This document shows, in pieces, positions 26,703 through 35,506 of a DNA stretch of 40,466 bases. Source of the stretch: Gilliamella apicola. GTDB taxonomy: Bacteria > Pseudomonadota > Gammaproteobacteria > Enterobacterales > Orbaceae. Location of the stretch: contig NZ_QGLP01000008.1 of the NCBI RefSeq assembly GCF_003202915.1, positions 1-40,466 of the forward strand. Direction: 5' to 3'. The notes under the pieces were generated by a model. It was not told where the DNA came from. It made no database searches and worked only from the letters and a program-made list of their open reading frames with translations. The position numbers and the translations under genes were made by a program. The first letter of the stretch is position 1. Every line of letters starts with the position of its first letter.

Positions 26703-27560
26703 ATGTCTTTGATCTGGTCCATTATTTTCGGATTAATACTAAGTTCAGTATTAAAATCGGGATGGGGATTTATAATTGGACTATTTATTGGTCCAATGCT
26801 ATATCAAGCATTGGGCAATAAATTGACTGAAAAAAGGACACAATCAAATCCAACTCTGTACTTAACTATTGCATTTGAAGTATTGGGACATTTAAGTAAA
26901 GCAAAAGGCGTTGTTACTCAAGATGATATTAATCTTGCTCGGCAATTTATGGATCGGCTACAACTCGATACCACCAGTCGCCAATTAGCCCAACAGTCAT
27001 TTAATCGTGGTAAAGCGAGTGATTACCCACTTCGATCGCGCTTGCGAGAACTCTTCTTCCAATATCGTTTTAGGCGGAATGTATTAAATATTTTTTGTGA
27101 ACAACTCATCCAAGCGGCATTAGTCGATGGCAATTTAGATGAAAAAGAGTCACAAATTTTGTTCATTGTTGCCGATGAATTTCATATTCCTCGTCAACAA
27201 ATGGTTATTTATATTCAGATGATGATGGGAAGTTTTCATTTTCGTCAAGGGTATTATGATAATCAACAAAATAGTCAGTACCAACAAAATAATCAGTATA
27301 ATCAAAGTAATCATAATGGCGGTTATCAAAGTAATTCTCGACAGACAGATTTACAAAATGCTTATAAAATTTTAGGAATAGATTCATCCACTGATATTCC
27401 TGAAATTAAACGCGCTTATCGTAAATTAATGAATGAACATCATCCCGACAAGTTAGTATCAAAAGGCTTGCCAAAAGAGATGCTAGAGGCAGCCAAAAAA
27501 CGGGCTCAAGAGATTCAAGCCGCTTATGACCTTATAAAAGCATCACGTGGATTCAAATAG
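26703..27560 (+). CDS. djlA: Membrane-anchored DnaJ-like co-chaperone DjlA
   Basis: DjlA is an inner-membrane J-protein that stimulates DnaK ATPase. The 285-aa protein (E. coli 271) has an N-terminal membrane segment (IWSIIFGLILSSV, GFIIGLFIGPMLYQ, within residues 3-35) and a TerB-like central helical domain (about 50-180) with DGNLDEKES. It ends in a C-terminal J domain (about 218-285) with HPD at 247-249 followed by KLVSKGLP. Between them, residues 186-217 form an unusually Gln/Asn-rich linker (repeats of QQN, NQYN and NQSN). The gene directly abuts parC (1 bp) and is followed by trkH after 11 bp, so it is probably in the same transcript. That arrangement differs from E. coli. Confidence 0.93.
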   Translation: MSLIWSIIFGLILSSVLKSGWGFIIGLFIGPMLYQALGNKLTEKRTQSNPTLYLTIAFEVLGHLSKAKGVVTQDDINLARQFMDRLQLDTTSRQLAQQSFNRGKASDYPLRSRLRELFFQYRFRRNVLNIFCEQLIQAALVDGNLDEKESQILFIVADEFHIPRQQMVIYIQMMMGSFHFRQGYYDNQQNSQYQQNNQYNQSNHNGGYQSNSRQTDLQNAYKILGIDSSTDIPEIKRAYRKLMNEHHPDKLVSKGLPKEMLEAAKKRAQEIQAAYDLIKASRGFK

Positions 27561-27571
27561 AGATAATTGCT

Positions 27572-29020
27572 ATGATGCATTGGCGCTCAATTATAAGAAT
27601 TATCGGATTATTAATATCACTGTTGTCGGTATTTATGCTAATACCGGCACTGGTTGCATTAATTTATCGTGATGGTGCCGGTGCAATTTTTGTCCGTTCT
27701 TTTTTTGCAGCGTTAATTTTAGGTGGATTATTGTGGTTTCCTAATCGAAATCAACGCCACGAATTGAGCACCCGAGAAGGCTTTTTTATCGTGGTATTAT
27801 TTTGGGTAGTATTAGGTACTATTGGTGCATTCCCATTCTTGTTTGATAATCATATCAATCTTAATTTAACCACTGCATTTTTTGAGTCTTTTTCAGGGTT
27901 AACCACCACTGGTGCAACAACCATTGTTAATTTAGATCATTTGCCAAAAGCACTACTATTTTATCGTCAATTGTTACAATGGCTTGGGGGGATGGGGATT
28001 ATCGTACTTGCGGTTGCTATTTTACCATTATTAGGTGTTGGGGGCATGCAGCTCTATCGTGCCGAAATCCCTGGTCCACAAAAAGATAGTAAAATGCGCC
28101 CGCGTATTGCTGAAACAGCGAAAACACTATGGTCTATCTATATTTTACTTACCACCTTATGCGCAATAAGTTTGTGGTTTGCAGGAATGGATATCTTTGA
28201 TGCAATTTCCCATAGCTTTTCAACGATATCAATGGGTGGATTTTCAACCCATGATAGCAATTTGGCCTATTTTAATAGTCCGACAATTAACTATATTGTT
28301 ACCCTTTTCCTTATTTTGTCTGGTTGTAATTTTGCTCTACATTTTGCCGCATTAAATGGCATTTCACTCAAAGTATATTGGCACGATCAAGAGTTTAGAA
28401 CGTTTATTTTTATCCTTCTTACTTTAATTGCTATCTGTGCCTTTGTTATCTACTTTTATCAGCCACAACGAAACCTAAGTATTGATAAAATTGTATTACA
28501 AGTGGTGTCGGTTTCTGCAACCGTCGGCTTTACCGTTGATGATATTAATACTTGGCCATCCTCATTACCGATTTTTCTATTATGTGCTTCGTTTATTGGT
28601 GGCTGTGCTGGTTCAACTGGCGGGGGATTAAAAGTCGTCCGTGTACTACTGTTATTTATGCAAGGCTCGCGGGAATTGAAACGGCTTATTCACCCGAATG
28701 CGATTTATACATTAAAATTAAATCATCGAGTGGTACCAGAACGGATTATTGAGGCTGTTTGGGGCTTCTTTTCTGCCTATGCATTAGTATTTTTAGTCAG
28801 TCTATTTATCATTATGACATCAGGCATTGACGCAACTGACTCCTTTTATATTGTTGCTTCATCACTCAACAATTTAGGGGTTGGTCTGGGGAGTGTCAGT
28901 GATAATTTTGCTCATGTCAGTGATATGGTGAAATGGGTCATGGTTGTTGATATGTTATTTGGGCGACTGGAAATATTTACATTGTTGGTTCTGTTTACGC
29001 CAACATTCTGGCGAAGTTAA
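27572..29020 (+). CDS. trkH: Trk system potassium uptake protein TrkH
   Basis: TrkH is the ion-conducting subunit of the TrkAH K+ uptake system. The 482-aa protein (E. coli 483) consists of repeated M1-P-M2 pore units. Recognisable pore loops are FESFSGLTTTGATT (first), the region around SFSTISMGGFSTHD (second), SATVGFT (third) and the last near NNLGVGLG. Further shared segments are ETAKTLWSIY, CAGSTGGGLKVVR and the end LFTPTFWR. The N-terminus MMHWRSIIRIIGLL gives two adjacent ATG codons; the second (27575) aligns best with E. coli MHFRAITRIVGLL. It lies 11 bp after djlA. TrkA is not in the window. Confidence 0.96.
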   Translation: MMHWRSIIRIIGLLISLLSVFMLIPALVALIYRDGAGAIFVRSFFAALILGGLLWFPNRNQRHELSTREGFFIVVLFWVVLGTIGAFPFLFDNHINLNLTTAFFESFSGLTTTGATTIVNLDHLPKALLFYRQLLQWLGGMGIIVLAVAILPLLGVGGMQLYRAEIPGPQKDSKMRPRIAETAKTLWSIYILLTTLCAISLWFAGMDIFDAISHSFSTISMGGFSTHDSNLAYFNSPTINYIVTLFLILSGCNFALHFAALNGISLKVYWHDQEFRTFIFILLTLIAICAFVIYFYQPQRNLSIDKIVLQVVSVSATVGFTVDDINTWPSSLPIFLLCASFIGGCAGSTGGGLKVVRVLLLFMQGSRELKRLIHPNAIYTLKLNHRVVPERIIEAVWGFFSAYALVFLVSLFIIMTSGIDATDSFYIVASSLNNLGVGLGSVSDNFAHVSDMVKWVMVVDMLFGRLEIFTLLVLFTPTFWRS

Positions 29021-29146
29021 CTTTCCTCACCTAATTAAGTGTTAATTTGAAGAAATTTCACAAAATAGTTAAAAATTTAAATATTTTATTGATTATTTGC
29101 TCAATTACCGCCAGAATTATCAAGCAGCATGTGCTGTATTCATTAG

Positions 29147-29158
29147 AGGTAATCACCT
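29147..29158 (+). promoter_or_regulatory. Ribosome site within a small hairpin before the TerC-family gene
   Basis: The likely Shine-Dalgarno AGGT (29147-29150) can pair with ACCT (29155-29158) across AATC, 5-17 bases before the ATG at 29164. A second small stem, AGCAGCA/TGCTGT, lies just upstream. The short stem is weak alone. No yybP-ykoY (Mn) riboswitch motif, common before TerC genes, was seen. Confidence 0.3.
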
Positions 29159-29163
29159 GACAT

Positions 29164-30729
29164 ATGGAATGGATCATGGATCCTACAATTTGGATTGGTT
29201 TATCCACTCTGGTTGTACTTGAAATCGTCCTTGGCATTGATAACATTGTTTTTATTGCCATTCTTGCCGAGAAACTTCCACCCCAAGAACGAGATAAAGC
29301 ACGTATTACCGGCCTCGCTTTTGCATTAATCACACGAATTTTATTATTAATGATAACTGGTTGGTTAGTTACTCTTAACACACCACTATTCTCAAAATTT
29401 GGTATTACTTTCAATGCGCACCAACTAATTATGTTTGTTGGGGGATTATTTTTGCTTTTCAAAGCAACCATGGAACTCAATGAACGCCTTGAAGGTTCTG
29501 CCCGTGAAGAAGGAAAACCGAAAAAAACCTCCCATTTTTGGACAGTAGTTGCCCAAATTGTGGTACTTGATGCAGTATTCTCTTTAGACTCAGTAATTAC
29601 CGCTGTAGGTATGGTTAAAGATATTCCTGTGATGATTATTGCAGTTTGTATTGCTATTGGCATTATGATGGTTGCCAGTGGGCCTTTAGCTCATTTTGTT
29701 AACTCTCATCCAACGATAGTTATTTTATGTTTAAGCTTTTTATTAATGATTGGCTTTAGTTTGGTTGCCGAAGGTTTTGGTTTTATTATACCTAAAGGCT
29801 ATCTCTATGCCGCTATTGGCTTCTCAATTATGATCGAGTTCTTCAACCAATTAGCCATATTTAATCGCCGAAAAGCATTAAACAAAAAACCGTTACGTGA
29901 ACGTACCGCCGAAGCAATTTTACATCTACTTAAGGGCGATGTCGAAGAAGACCCCGATACTCACAATATTGATGTTGTCTCGGATAATAATAAAAAGACA
30001 TCAGTATTTAATCATCAAGAATTAAATATGGTTGAACGGGTATTAGGTTTAGCGCAACGTTCAGTTAGTAGTATTATGACTTCTCGATTAGACGTAGATA
30101 TGGTCAATATCAATGATGATCGCGAGGTGATATTAAAAGAGATATTTGATAATCCTCATTCACGTCTAGTAGTGACAGATAATGCCTCAATTGATGAACC
30201 ATTAGGGATTATTCAAGTTAATGATCTTTTAAAAGATGTTCTACAAAATAAACAACCTATTGATATTAGTACTTTAATAAAACAGCCATTAATCTTTCCG
30301 GAAACTGTCTCTTTACTTGTTGCTCTGGAACAATTCAAAAAAGCCAAAACCCATTTTGCGTTTGTGGTTGATGAATTTGGTTCAATGCAAGGTGTTGTGT
30401 CAGTAACTGATATTATTGAAACCATTGCCGGCGATTTTCCAACCGAAGAAGAGGAAATCGATGCCAAACATGATATTCAATGTATCGATGATAACAGTTG
30501 GCTGGCTAATGGCTATATTCCAGTTGAGGAATTAGTCAGATTCGTTCCGATTCCAATAGATGATAAGCGGGAATTTCATACTCTTGCTGGATTATTGATG
30601 GAAAAAGCGCAACATTTACTTAATGTCGGGGAAACTATCCAGATTGGCGATTATTTATTTGAAGTTGCCGAAGTTGAGAGTCATCGTATTTTAAAAGTAA
30701 AAATTACTAAAAATAAATTAGATATATAA
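29164..30729 (+). CDS. yoaE: TerC-family membrane protein with CBS pair and CorC domain (YoaE/YegH-like)
   Basis: This 521-aa protein has the architecture of E. coli YoaE (518 aa). The N-terminal TerC domain (about 1-240) has around seven helices and acidic membrane motifs ([38 protein letters not shown]). It is followed by a CBS pair (about 290-420: [32 protein letters not shown]) and a C-terminal CorC/HlyC transporter-associated domain ([19 protein letters not shown] onward). Some TerC relatives export or sense metal ions, Mn being the best supported; the function of this subgroup is not established. [12 protein letters not shown] aligns with MEFLMDPSIWAG, which fixes the start. The symbol marks similarity, not proven orthology. 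Confidence 0.85.
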   Translation: MEWIMDPTIWIGLSTLVVLEIVLGIDNIVFIAILAEKLPPQERDKARITGLAFALITRILLLMITGWLVTLNTPLFSKFGITFNAHQLIMFVGGLFLLFKATMELNERLEGSAREEGKPKKTSHFWTVVAQIVVLDAVFSLDSVITAVGMVKDIPVMIIAVCIAIGIMMVASGPLAHFVNSHPTIVILCLSFLLMIGFSLVAEGFGFIIPKGYLYAAIGFSIMIEFFNQLAIFNRRKALNKKPLRERTAEAILHLLKGDVEEDPDTHNIDVVSDNNKKTSVFNHQELNMVERVLGLAQRSVSSIMTSRLDVDMVNINDDREVILKEIFDNPHSRLVVTDNASIDEPLGIIQVNDLLKDVLQNKQPIDISTLIKQPLIFPETVSLLVALEQFKKAKTHFAFVVDEFGSMQGVVSVTDIIETIAGDFPTEEEEIDAKHDIQCIDDNSWLANGYIPVEELVRFVPIPIDDKREFHTLAGLLMEKAQHLLNVGETIQIGDYLFEVAEVESHRILKVKITKNKLDI

Positions 30730-30903
30730 AACAATTAGCTTAGTGATATTTTAACTATTTGAAAGGTAAGTTATAAAAATTATCTATCTATTATTCGAGG
30801 CTATTCTTAATATGAATAACGCTTGACCAAAATAAATTACTGGCAATAATAGCGCTGTGTTTTGTCGTTTTTTGAGATATGAAGTGATAACTTTGTATCT
30901 TTT

Positions 30904-30938
30904 TTATTTTTACCACAAATTAACCTAGGTAAAAATAA
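30904..30938 (+). promoter_or_regulatory. Perfect 11-bp inverted repeat upstream of the purine permease
   Basis: TTATTTTTACC (30904-30914) pairs with GGTAAAAATAA (30928-30938) over a 13-base loop. It lies 9 bases upstream of the FNR-like palindrome and about 42 bases before the ATG. It may be an operator or an mRNA leader hairpin. I did not recognise a purine riboswitch core here. Confidence 0.4.
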
Positions 30939-30946
30939 CGATTATA

Positions 30947-30960
30947 TTGATTATTATCAA
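30947..30960 (+). promoter_or_regulatory. Perfect FNR-type binding site
   Basis: TTGATTATTATCAA matches the FNR consensus TTGAT-N4-ATCAA at all ten specified bases. Its centre is about 27 bp before the permease ATG, too close for class II activation of that gene, so a repressing position over the promoter start is more likely. The call rests on sequence only. Confidence 0.55.
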
Positions 30961-30980
30961 CCTAAATTGGGCTTTAACAT

Positions 30981-32291
30981 ATGAATTCACTATTCGAAAA
31001 AATTTTTCAACTCAAAGAGAAGAAAACCACCATCAGTACTGAGGTTATAGCAGGCTGTACCACCTTTTTAACCATGGTTTACATTATCTTTGTTAACCCT
31101 TCTATTCTATCTGCAACTGGCATGGACAAATCAGCGGTCTTTGTTCTAACGTGTGTAGTAACCGCTTTAGCTACTATTTTAATGGGGCTATTTGCTAATC
31201 TACCGATTGCCTTAGCGCCAGCGATGGGGCTTAATGTATTCTTTGCTTATGGAATATGTGGTGCGATGGGCTACTCTTGGCAAGTCGGTATGGGGGCGAT
31301 ATTTTGGGGTTCATTAGCCTTTTTTGCATTATCATTATTTAAAGTTCGTCATTGGTTGATTGAACATATTCCACAGTGTTTGCGAGCGGGCATCAGTGCG
31401 GGTATTGGATTATTTATTGCTTTTATGGGATTCCAGAATATGGGCATTGTGGTCGGCTCACAAGCCACATTACTAACCTTAGGCAATATCTTATCACTTA
31501 AAGTATTATTAGGTTCGCTTGGATTTTTTATCATTATTATTCTTGCATCACGCAATTTCCATGCCGCGGTATTAGTTTCAATTCTTGTGGTTACCTTACT
31601 TGCGCTATGGCTTGATCCAAATATTAGTTATCAAGGAATTGCATCTGCTCCACCAAGTGTTAGCAGTGTTGTTGGTCATGTTGACCTAGCTGGCTCACTT
31701 AATATTGGTATTATGGGAGTTATCTTTTCAGTTATGATTGTCAGTCTGTTTGACTCTTCAGGCACAATTTTAGCTTTAACCGACAAAGCAGGACTTTCTG
31801 ACGAAAAAGGGCGTTTTCCTAAAATGCGTCAAGCGTTGTTAATCGATAGTTTCAGCTCTTCACTAGGTGGATTATTTGGGACTTCATCAGTATTAACTTA
31901 CATTGAAAGTTCCGCAGGCATTTCAGTTGGTGGACGTACTGGCTTAACAGCAGTGGTAGTTGGCCTATTATTTTTAATGATGACTTTCTTATCACCTTTA
32001 GCGCATTTAGTACCACCTTATGCCACTTCGGGTGCACTAATTTTTGTTGGTATCTTAATGGTATCAAGTTTAATGAAAGTTAACTGGTCTGATTTAACTG
32101 ATGCAACGCCAGCATTTATCACTGCATTAATGATGCCGTTTGCTTTTGCAATTACTGAAGGGGTTGCACTTGGCTTTATCTCTTATGTAATATTAAAAAC
32201 ATTTACTGGTAAATTTAAAGAGTTAAATCTTTGTGTGATTGTTTTTGCACTACTGTTTGCTTTAAAATTCATCTTTATCGATCATCATTAA
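30981..32291 (+). CDS. NCS2 (AzgA-type) purine permease, adenine-permease-like
   Basis: This is a proton-coupled nucleobase importer of the AzgA-like branch of NCS2. The 436-aa protein aligns well with E. coli AdeP/AdeQ (about 445 aa): EVIAGCTTFLTMVYIIFVNP, LPIALAPAMGLNVFFAY, SLFDSSGTILALTDKAG, GTSSVLTYIESSAGISVGGRTGLTA and PFAFAITEGVALGF, with about 14 membrane segments. AdeP/AdeQ (adenine) and GhxP/GhxQ (guanine/hypoxanthine) are hard to tell apart by eye; the adenine type looks closer. The ATG at 30981 has only a weak ribosome site. The gene is alone, preceded by an FNR-type palindrome and a strong inverted repeat. Confidence 0.88.
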   Translation: MNSLFEKIFQLKEKKTTISTEVIAGCTTFLTMVYIIFVNPSILSATGMDKSAVFVLTCVVTALATILMGLFANLPIALAPAMGLNVFFAYGICGAMGYSWQVGMGAIFWGSLAFFALSLFKVRHWLIEHIPQCLRAGISAGIGLFIAFMGFQNMGIVVGSQATLLTLGNILSLKVLLGSLGFFIIIILASRNFHAAVLVSILVVTLLALWLDPNISYQGIASAPPSVSSVVGHVDLAGSLNIGIMGVIFSVMIVSLFDSSGTILALTDKAGLSDEKGRFPKMRQALLIDSFSSSLGGLFGTSSVLTYIESSAGISVGGRTGLTAVVVGLLFLMMTFLSPLAHLVPPYATSGALIFVGILMVSSLMKVNWSDLTDATPAFITALMMPFAFAITEGVALGFISYVILKTFTGKFKELNLCVIVFALLFALKFIFIDHH

Positions 32292-32301
32292 TTTCATCAA
32301 A

Positions 32302-32331
32302 CTATTTCTACCATTAACATGGTAGAAATAG
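32302..32331 (+). terminator. Strong stem-loop after the purine permease
   Basis: A 13-bp perfect stem CTATTTCTACCAT / ATGGTAGAAATAG (32302-32314, 32319-32331) with loop TAAC, 10 bases after the stop. The tail CTTCTTCCCC is a poor U-tract, so termination may be incomplete. Confidence 0.65.
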
Positions 32332-32415
32332 CTTCTTCCCCCCATAAAATTATTTCATCTTAAATTTGAAACAGACTACAACAATCATTTCACCTACTTT
32401 AAACCCTTTATAGAA

Positions 32416-32431
32416 TTTGATCTGCGTCACA
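32416..32431 (+). promoter_or_regulatory. Candidate CRP site upstream of xylA
   Basis: TTTGA-TCTGCG-TCACA matches the CRP core TGTGA-N6-TCACA at nine of ten positions, 160 bp before the xylA ATG. Catabolite control by CRP is established for E. coli xyl operons. XylR half-sites are expected between here and xylA, but I cannot place them with confidence. Confidence 0.55.
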
Positions 32432-32590
32432 AAAAACAAAAAACATAAAATCGCTACAAAATTTAGTAATTGTTGTTGTTGTTAAAACTCATGCATATTG
32501 ATTACCCGATTTAGCAACGTTTAGTTATCCAGAAAACTTACTAACCATTATATAGATTTTAAGTTAATTAATGGTATTTAGAGGTACATT

Positions 32591-33910
32591 ATGAGTCAAT
32601 ATTATGAAAAAATAGAAAGAGTTAAATACGAAGGAACACAAACTAATAATCCTTTTGCGTTCAGGCATTACAATCCAGAGCAGATAATTTTGGGAAAAAC
32701 AATGGCTGAGCACTTACGTTTTTCTATCTGTTATTGGCATACTTTTTGTTGGGCTGGAACAGATATGTTTGGTTCTGGTTCATTTAACTATCCATGGCAA
32801 TCCAGCACTGATCCATTAAGTAACGCAAAAGCTAAAGCTGATGTTGCCTTTGAATTTTTTAATAAAATGAATGTTCCTTTTTATGCATTTCATGATGTCG
32901 ATGTTGCGCCAGAAGGTAATTCAATTCAAGAATACATCTCTAATTTATCAATGATGACGGATATCTTGTTACAAAAACAACAAGAAACCGGTGTTAATTT
33001 ATTATGGGGAACCGCTAACTGTTTTACAAATCCAAGATATGCAGCTGGTGCGGCAACTAATCCTGATCCGGAAGTTTTCGCCTGTGCGGCCACTCAAGTT
33101 GTCCATGCAATGAATGCTACTCATAAGTTAGGTGGTCAAAATTATGTACTGTGGGGTGGTCGAGAAGGTTATGAAACACTATTAAATACCAACTTACGTC
33201 AAGAACGTGAACAACTTGGTAAATTTATGCAATTAGTTGTCGAAAACAAATATAAAATTGGTTTTAACGGCACTTTACTCATTGAGCCAAAACCACAAGA
33301 GCCAACCAAACATCAATATGATTACGATGTCGCAACCATTTACGGCTTTTTAAAACAATTTGGCTTAGAGAAAGAAATCAAGGTCAATATTGAGGCAAAT
33401 CATGCAACACTTGCCGGCCATTCATTTCAACATGAAGTAGCTTCAGCTATTGCCTTAGATATATTTGGTTCACTTGATGCTAATCGAGGAGATCCGCAAC
33501 TGGGTTGGGATACCGATCAATTTCCAAATAGTGTCGAGGAAAACACACTGGTTATGTATGAAATTTTAAAAAGTGGCGGATTTACTACTGGTGGACTTAA
33601 CTTTGATGCCAAAATAAGAAGACAAAGCCTTGATAAATACGATGTATTCCATGGCCATATTGGTGCCATCGACACCATGGCATTGTCATTAAAATGTGCA
33701 GCTAAAATGATTGAAGATAAGCTATTAAATCAAAAAGTAGCTGAGCGTTATGCCGATTGGGACAAAAATTTAGGTAAAGACATTTTACAAGGGAATATGT
33801 CGCTACAAGAAATTGCTCAATATAGCCTAGTAAATAATCTGCAACCTAAAGCTAGTAGCGGTGCACAAGAGCAATTAGAAAATATTATTAATAAAGCTAT
33901 TTTTGGCTAA
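32591..33910 (+). CDS. xylA: Xylose isomerase
   Basis: XylA converts D-xylose to D-xylulose in the cytosol. The 439-aa protein (E. coli 440) is a class II xylose isomerase. It has the catalytic His/Asp segment [12 protein letters not shown], the metal-binding regions [18 protein letters not shown] and [18 protein letters not shown], and [24 protein letters not shown] precedes the ATG by 7 bases, and [15 protein letters not shown] resembles family starts. The first gene of xylAB, it has a CRP-like site upstream and a convergent xylR beyond xylB. The 299-bp upstream region also contains the permease terminator. Confidence 0.97.
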   Translation: MSQYYEKIERVKYEGTQTNNPFAFRHYNPEQIILGKTMAEHLRFSICYWHTFCWAGTDMFGSGSFNYPWQSSTDPLSNAKAKADVAFEFFNKMNVPFYAFHDVDVAPEGNSIQEYISNLSMMTDILLQKQQETGVNLLWGTANCFTNPRYAAGAATNPDPEVFACAATQVVHAMNATHKLGGQNYVLWGGREGYETLLNTNLRQEREQLGKFMQLVVENKYKIGFNGTLLIEPKPQEPTKHQYDYDVATIYGFLKQFGLEKEIKVNIEANHATLAGHSFQHEVASAIALDIFGSLDANRGDPQLGWDTDQFPNSVEENTLVMYEILKSGGFTTGGLNFDAKIRRQSLDKYDVFHGHIGAIDTMALSLKCAAKMIEDKLLNQKVAERYADWDKNLGKDILQGNMSLQEIAQYSLVNNLQPKASSGAQEQLENIINKAIFG

Positions 33911-33982
33911 AAAAATCATTGTGTATTTACCTATCAGAACTATTATATTTATAGTTATGATAGCTGCATAATGGAGGCAGAT

Positions 33983-35440
33983 ATGTATATTGGTATTGAT
34001 TTAGGCACTTCCGGTGTCAAAGTAATTTTAATGGATGAAAAACAACGTATTGTGGCATCAAATACTAAGCCACTCACAGTATCGCGTCCTCATCCATTAT
34101 GGTCCGAACAAGATCCTGAGCAATGGTGGCAAGCAGCAGATTCAGCAATACAAGAACTTAGTCATAAGCATGACTTAACCCAAGTCAAAGCAATTGGCCT
34201 AAGTGGACAAATGCATGGTGCTGTATTATTAGATAGTTCATCTCAAGTATTAAGACCAGCAATTTTGTGGAATGATGGTCGTTGCGATATTGAATGTCAT
34301 GAGTTAGAACAATTAGTGCCAAATTCTAGAAAAATTACAGGCAACTTAATGATGGCTGGTTTTACGGCACCGAAAATTAAATGGGTACAAAAACACGAGC
34401 CAGAAACGTTTGCCAAAATAGATATAGTACTGTTACCAAAGGATTATTTACGCTTTAAAATCACAGGTGAATATGCATCTGATATGTCTGATTCAGCTGG
34501 CAGCATGTGGTTAGATGTTGAAAAACGAGATTGGAACGATCTGTTATTAAAAGCTTGCGGTTTAAATCGACAACATATGCCAACCCTATTTGAGGGTAAT
34601 CAAATAACTGGTTATGTTACTGATGATATTGCTAAACGCTGGAATATCAATCCAATTCCAGTTATTGCCGGTGGTGGCGATAATGCGGCAGGTGCTATCG
34701 GTGTTGGGCTTTATCGATCTGGACAAGCAATGCTTTCACTAGGTACTTCAGGGGTTTATTTCGCGGTCACCGATCGTTTTATCAGCCAGCCTGAACAAGC
34801 AATTCATAGCTTTTGTCATGCATTACCTAATCGCTGGCATCTTATGTCAGTGATGTTAAGTTGTGCTTCATGTCTAGATTGGGGATGTCAGTTGTTAGGT
34901 ATTAAAGATGTTGCTACCTTATTCAGTTTGATTGAGGAACAACCATCTGACGATAAACCACCAGTCTACTTTTTACCGTACCTATCTGGTGAGAGAACAC
35001 CACATAATAACCCTGAAGCCAAAGGCGTATTTTTTGGTCTAACTTATCAACATAACAAGGTAGATCTAGCAAATGCAATATTATTGGGCGTCAGCTATGC
35101 GCTTGCCGATGGTATTGATGTTGTTCATCAAACAGGAACTTCACCGGATAAAATCCTGATTATTGGTGGCGGTGCCCGTAGTGGCTATTGGCGGCAATTG
35201 ATCAGTGATATTTCAGGTTACCATATTGAATATTGTGAAGGGAGCGAAGTGGGACCTGCTTTAGGAGCAGCGAAACTGGCACAAATTGCCTGTAATCCCA
35301 ATACTCACTTAGAGGTGCTGTTACCACCATTACCAATGGTTCAAACCCACCAACCCGATATGAAAAAACATGCAGAATTCCAACAACAACGTTCAATTTT
35401 TAGAAAAATTTATCAACAATTAAAACCATTAATGTCTTGA
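33983..35440 (+). CDS. xylB: Xylulokinase
   Basis: XylB phosphorylates D-xylulose to xylulose-5-phosphate, which enters the pentose phosphate pathway. The 485-aa FGGY kinase (E. coli 484) begins MYIGIDLGTSGVKVILMDE (phosphate-1 motif). It contains SGQMHGAVLLD, AILWNDGRCD, PGFTAPK-like AGFTAPKIKWVQ, AGGGDNAAGAIGVG, LSLGTSGVYFAV and GGGARSGYWRQ (adenosine motif). The ATG at 33983 is chosen: GGAGG lies 5 bases upstream, and an ATG at 33971 would put that ribosome site inside the gene. It is 72 bp after xylA with no terminator between, so they form an operon. Confidence 0.96.
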   Translation: MYIGIDLGTSGVKVILMDEKQRIVASNTKPLTVSRPHPLWSEQDPEQWWQAADSAIQELSHKHDLTQVKAIGLSGQMHGAVLLDSSSQVLRPAILWNDGRCDIECHELEQLVPNSRKITGNLMMAGFTAPKIKWVQKHEPETFAKIDIVLLPKDYLRFKITGEYASDMSDSAGSMWLDVEKRDWNDLLLKACGLNRQHMPTLFEGNQITGYVTDDIAKRWNINPIPVIAGGGDNAAGAIGVGLYRSGQAMLSLGTSGVYFAVTDRFISQPEQAIHSFCHALPNRWHLMSVMLSCASCLDWGCQLLGIKDVATLFSLIEEQPSDDKPPVYFLPYLSGERTPHNNPEAKGVFFGLTYQHNKVDLANAILLGVSYALADGIDVVHQTGTSPDKILIIGGGARSGYWRQLISDISGYHIEYCEGSEVGPALGAAKLAQIACNPNTHLEVLLPPLPMVQTHQPDMKKHAEFQQQRSIFRKIYQQLKPLMS

Positions 35441-35449
35441 TATTTAACT

Positions 35450-35486
35450 AGCAGAATTTCATATCTATATGATTTTCTGCTTTTTT
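35450..35486 (+). terminator. Intrinsic terminator after xylB
   Basis: Outer stem AGCAGAA / TTCTGCT (35450-35456, 35475-35481) with an inner TCATAT / ATATGA stem, followed by TTTTTT. It lies 9 bp after the xylB stop and faces the end of convergent xylR. Confidence 0.8.
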
Positions 35487-35506
35487 ATGGTTTTATTTTA
35501 AACAAA

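Noticed and set aside
29021-29163. yybP-ykoY manganese riboswitch before the TerC-family gene
   Set aside because: The gap is only 143 bp and I could not find the conserved core; only small hairpins are seen.
29058-29663. 201-codon minus-strand ORF over the TerC-family gene start
   Set aside because: Antisense to conserved membrane-helix coding; no recognisable protein features.
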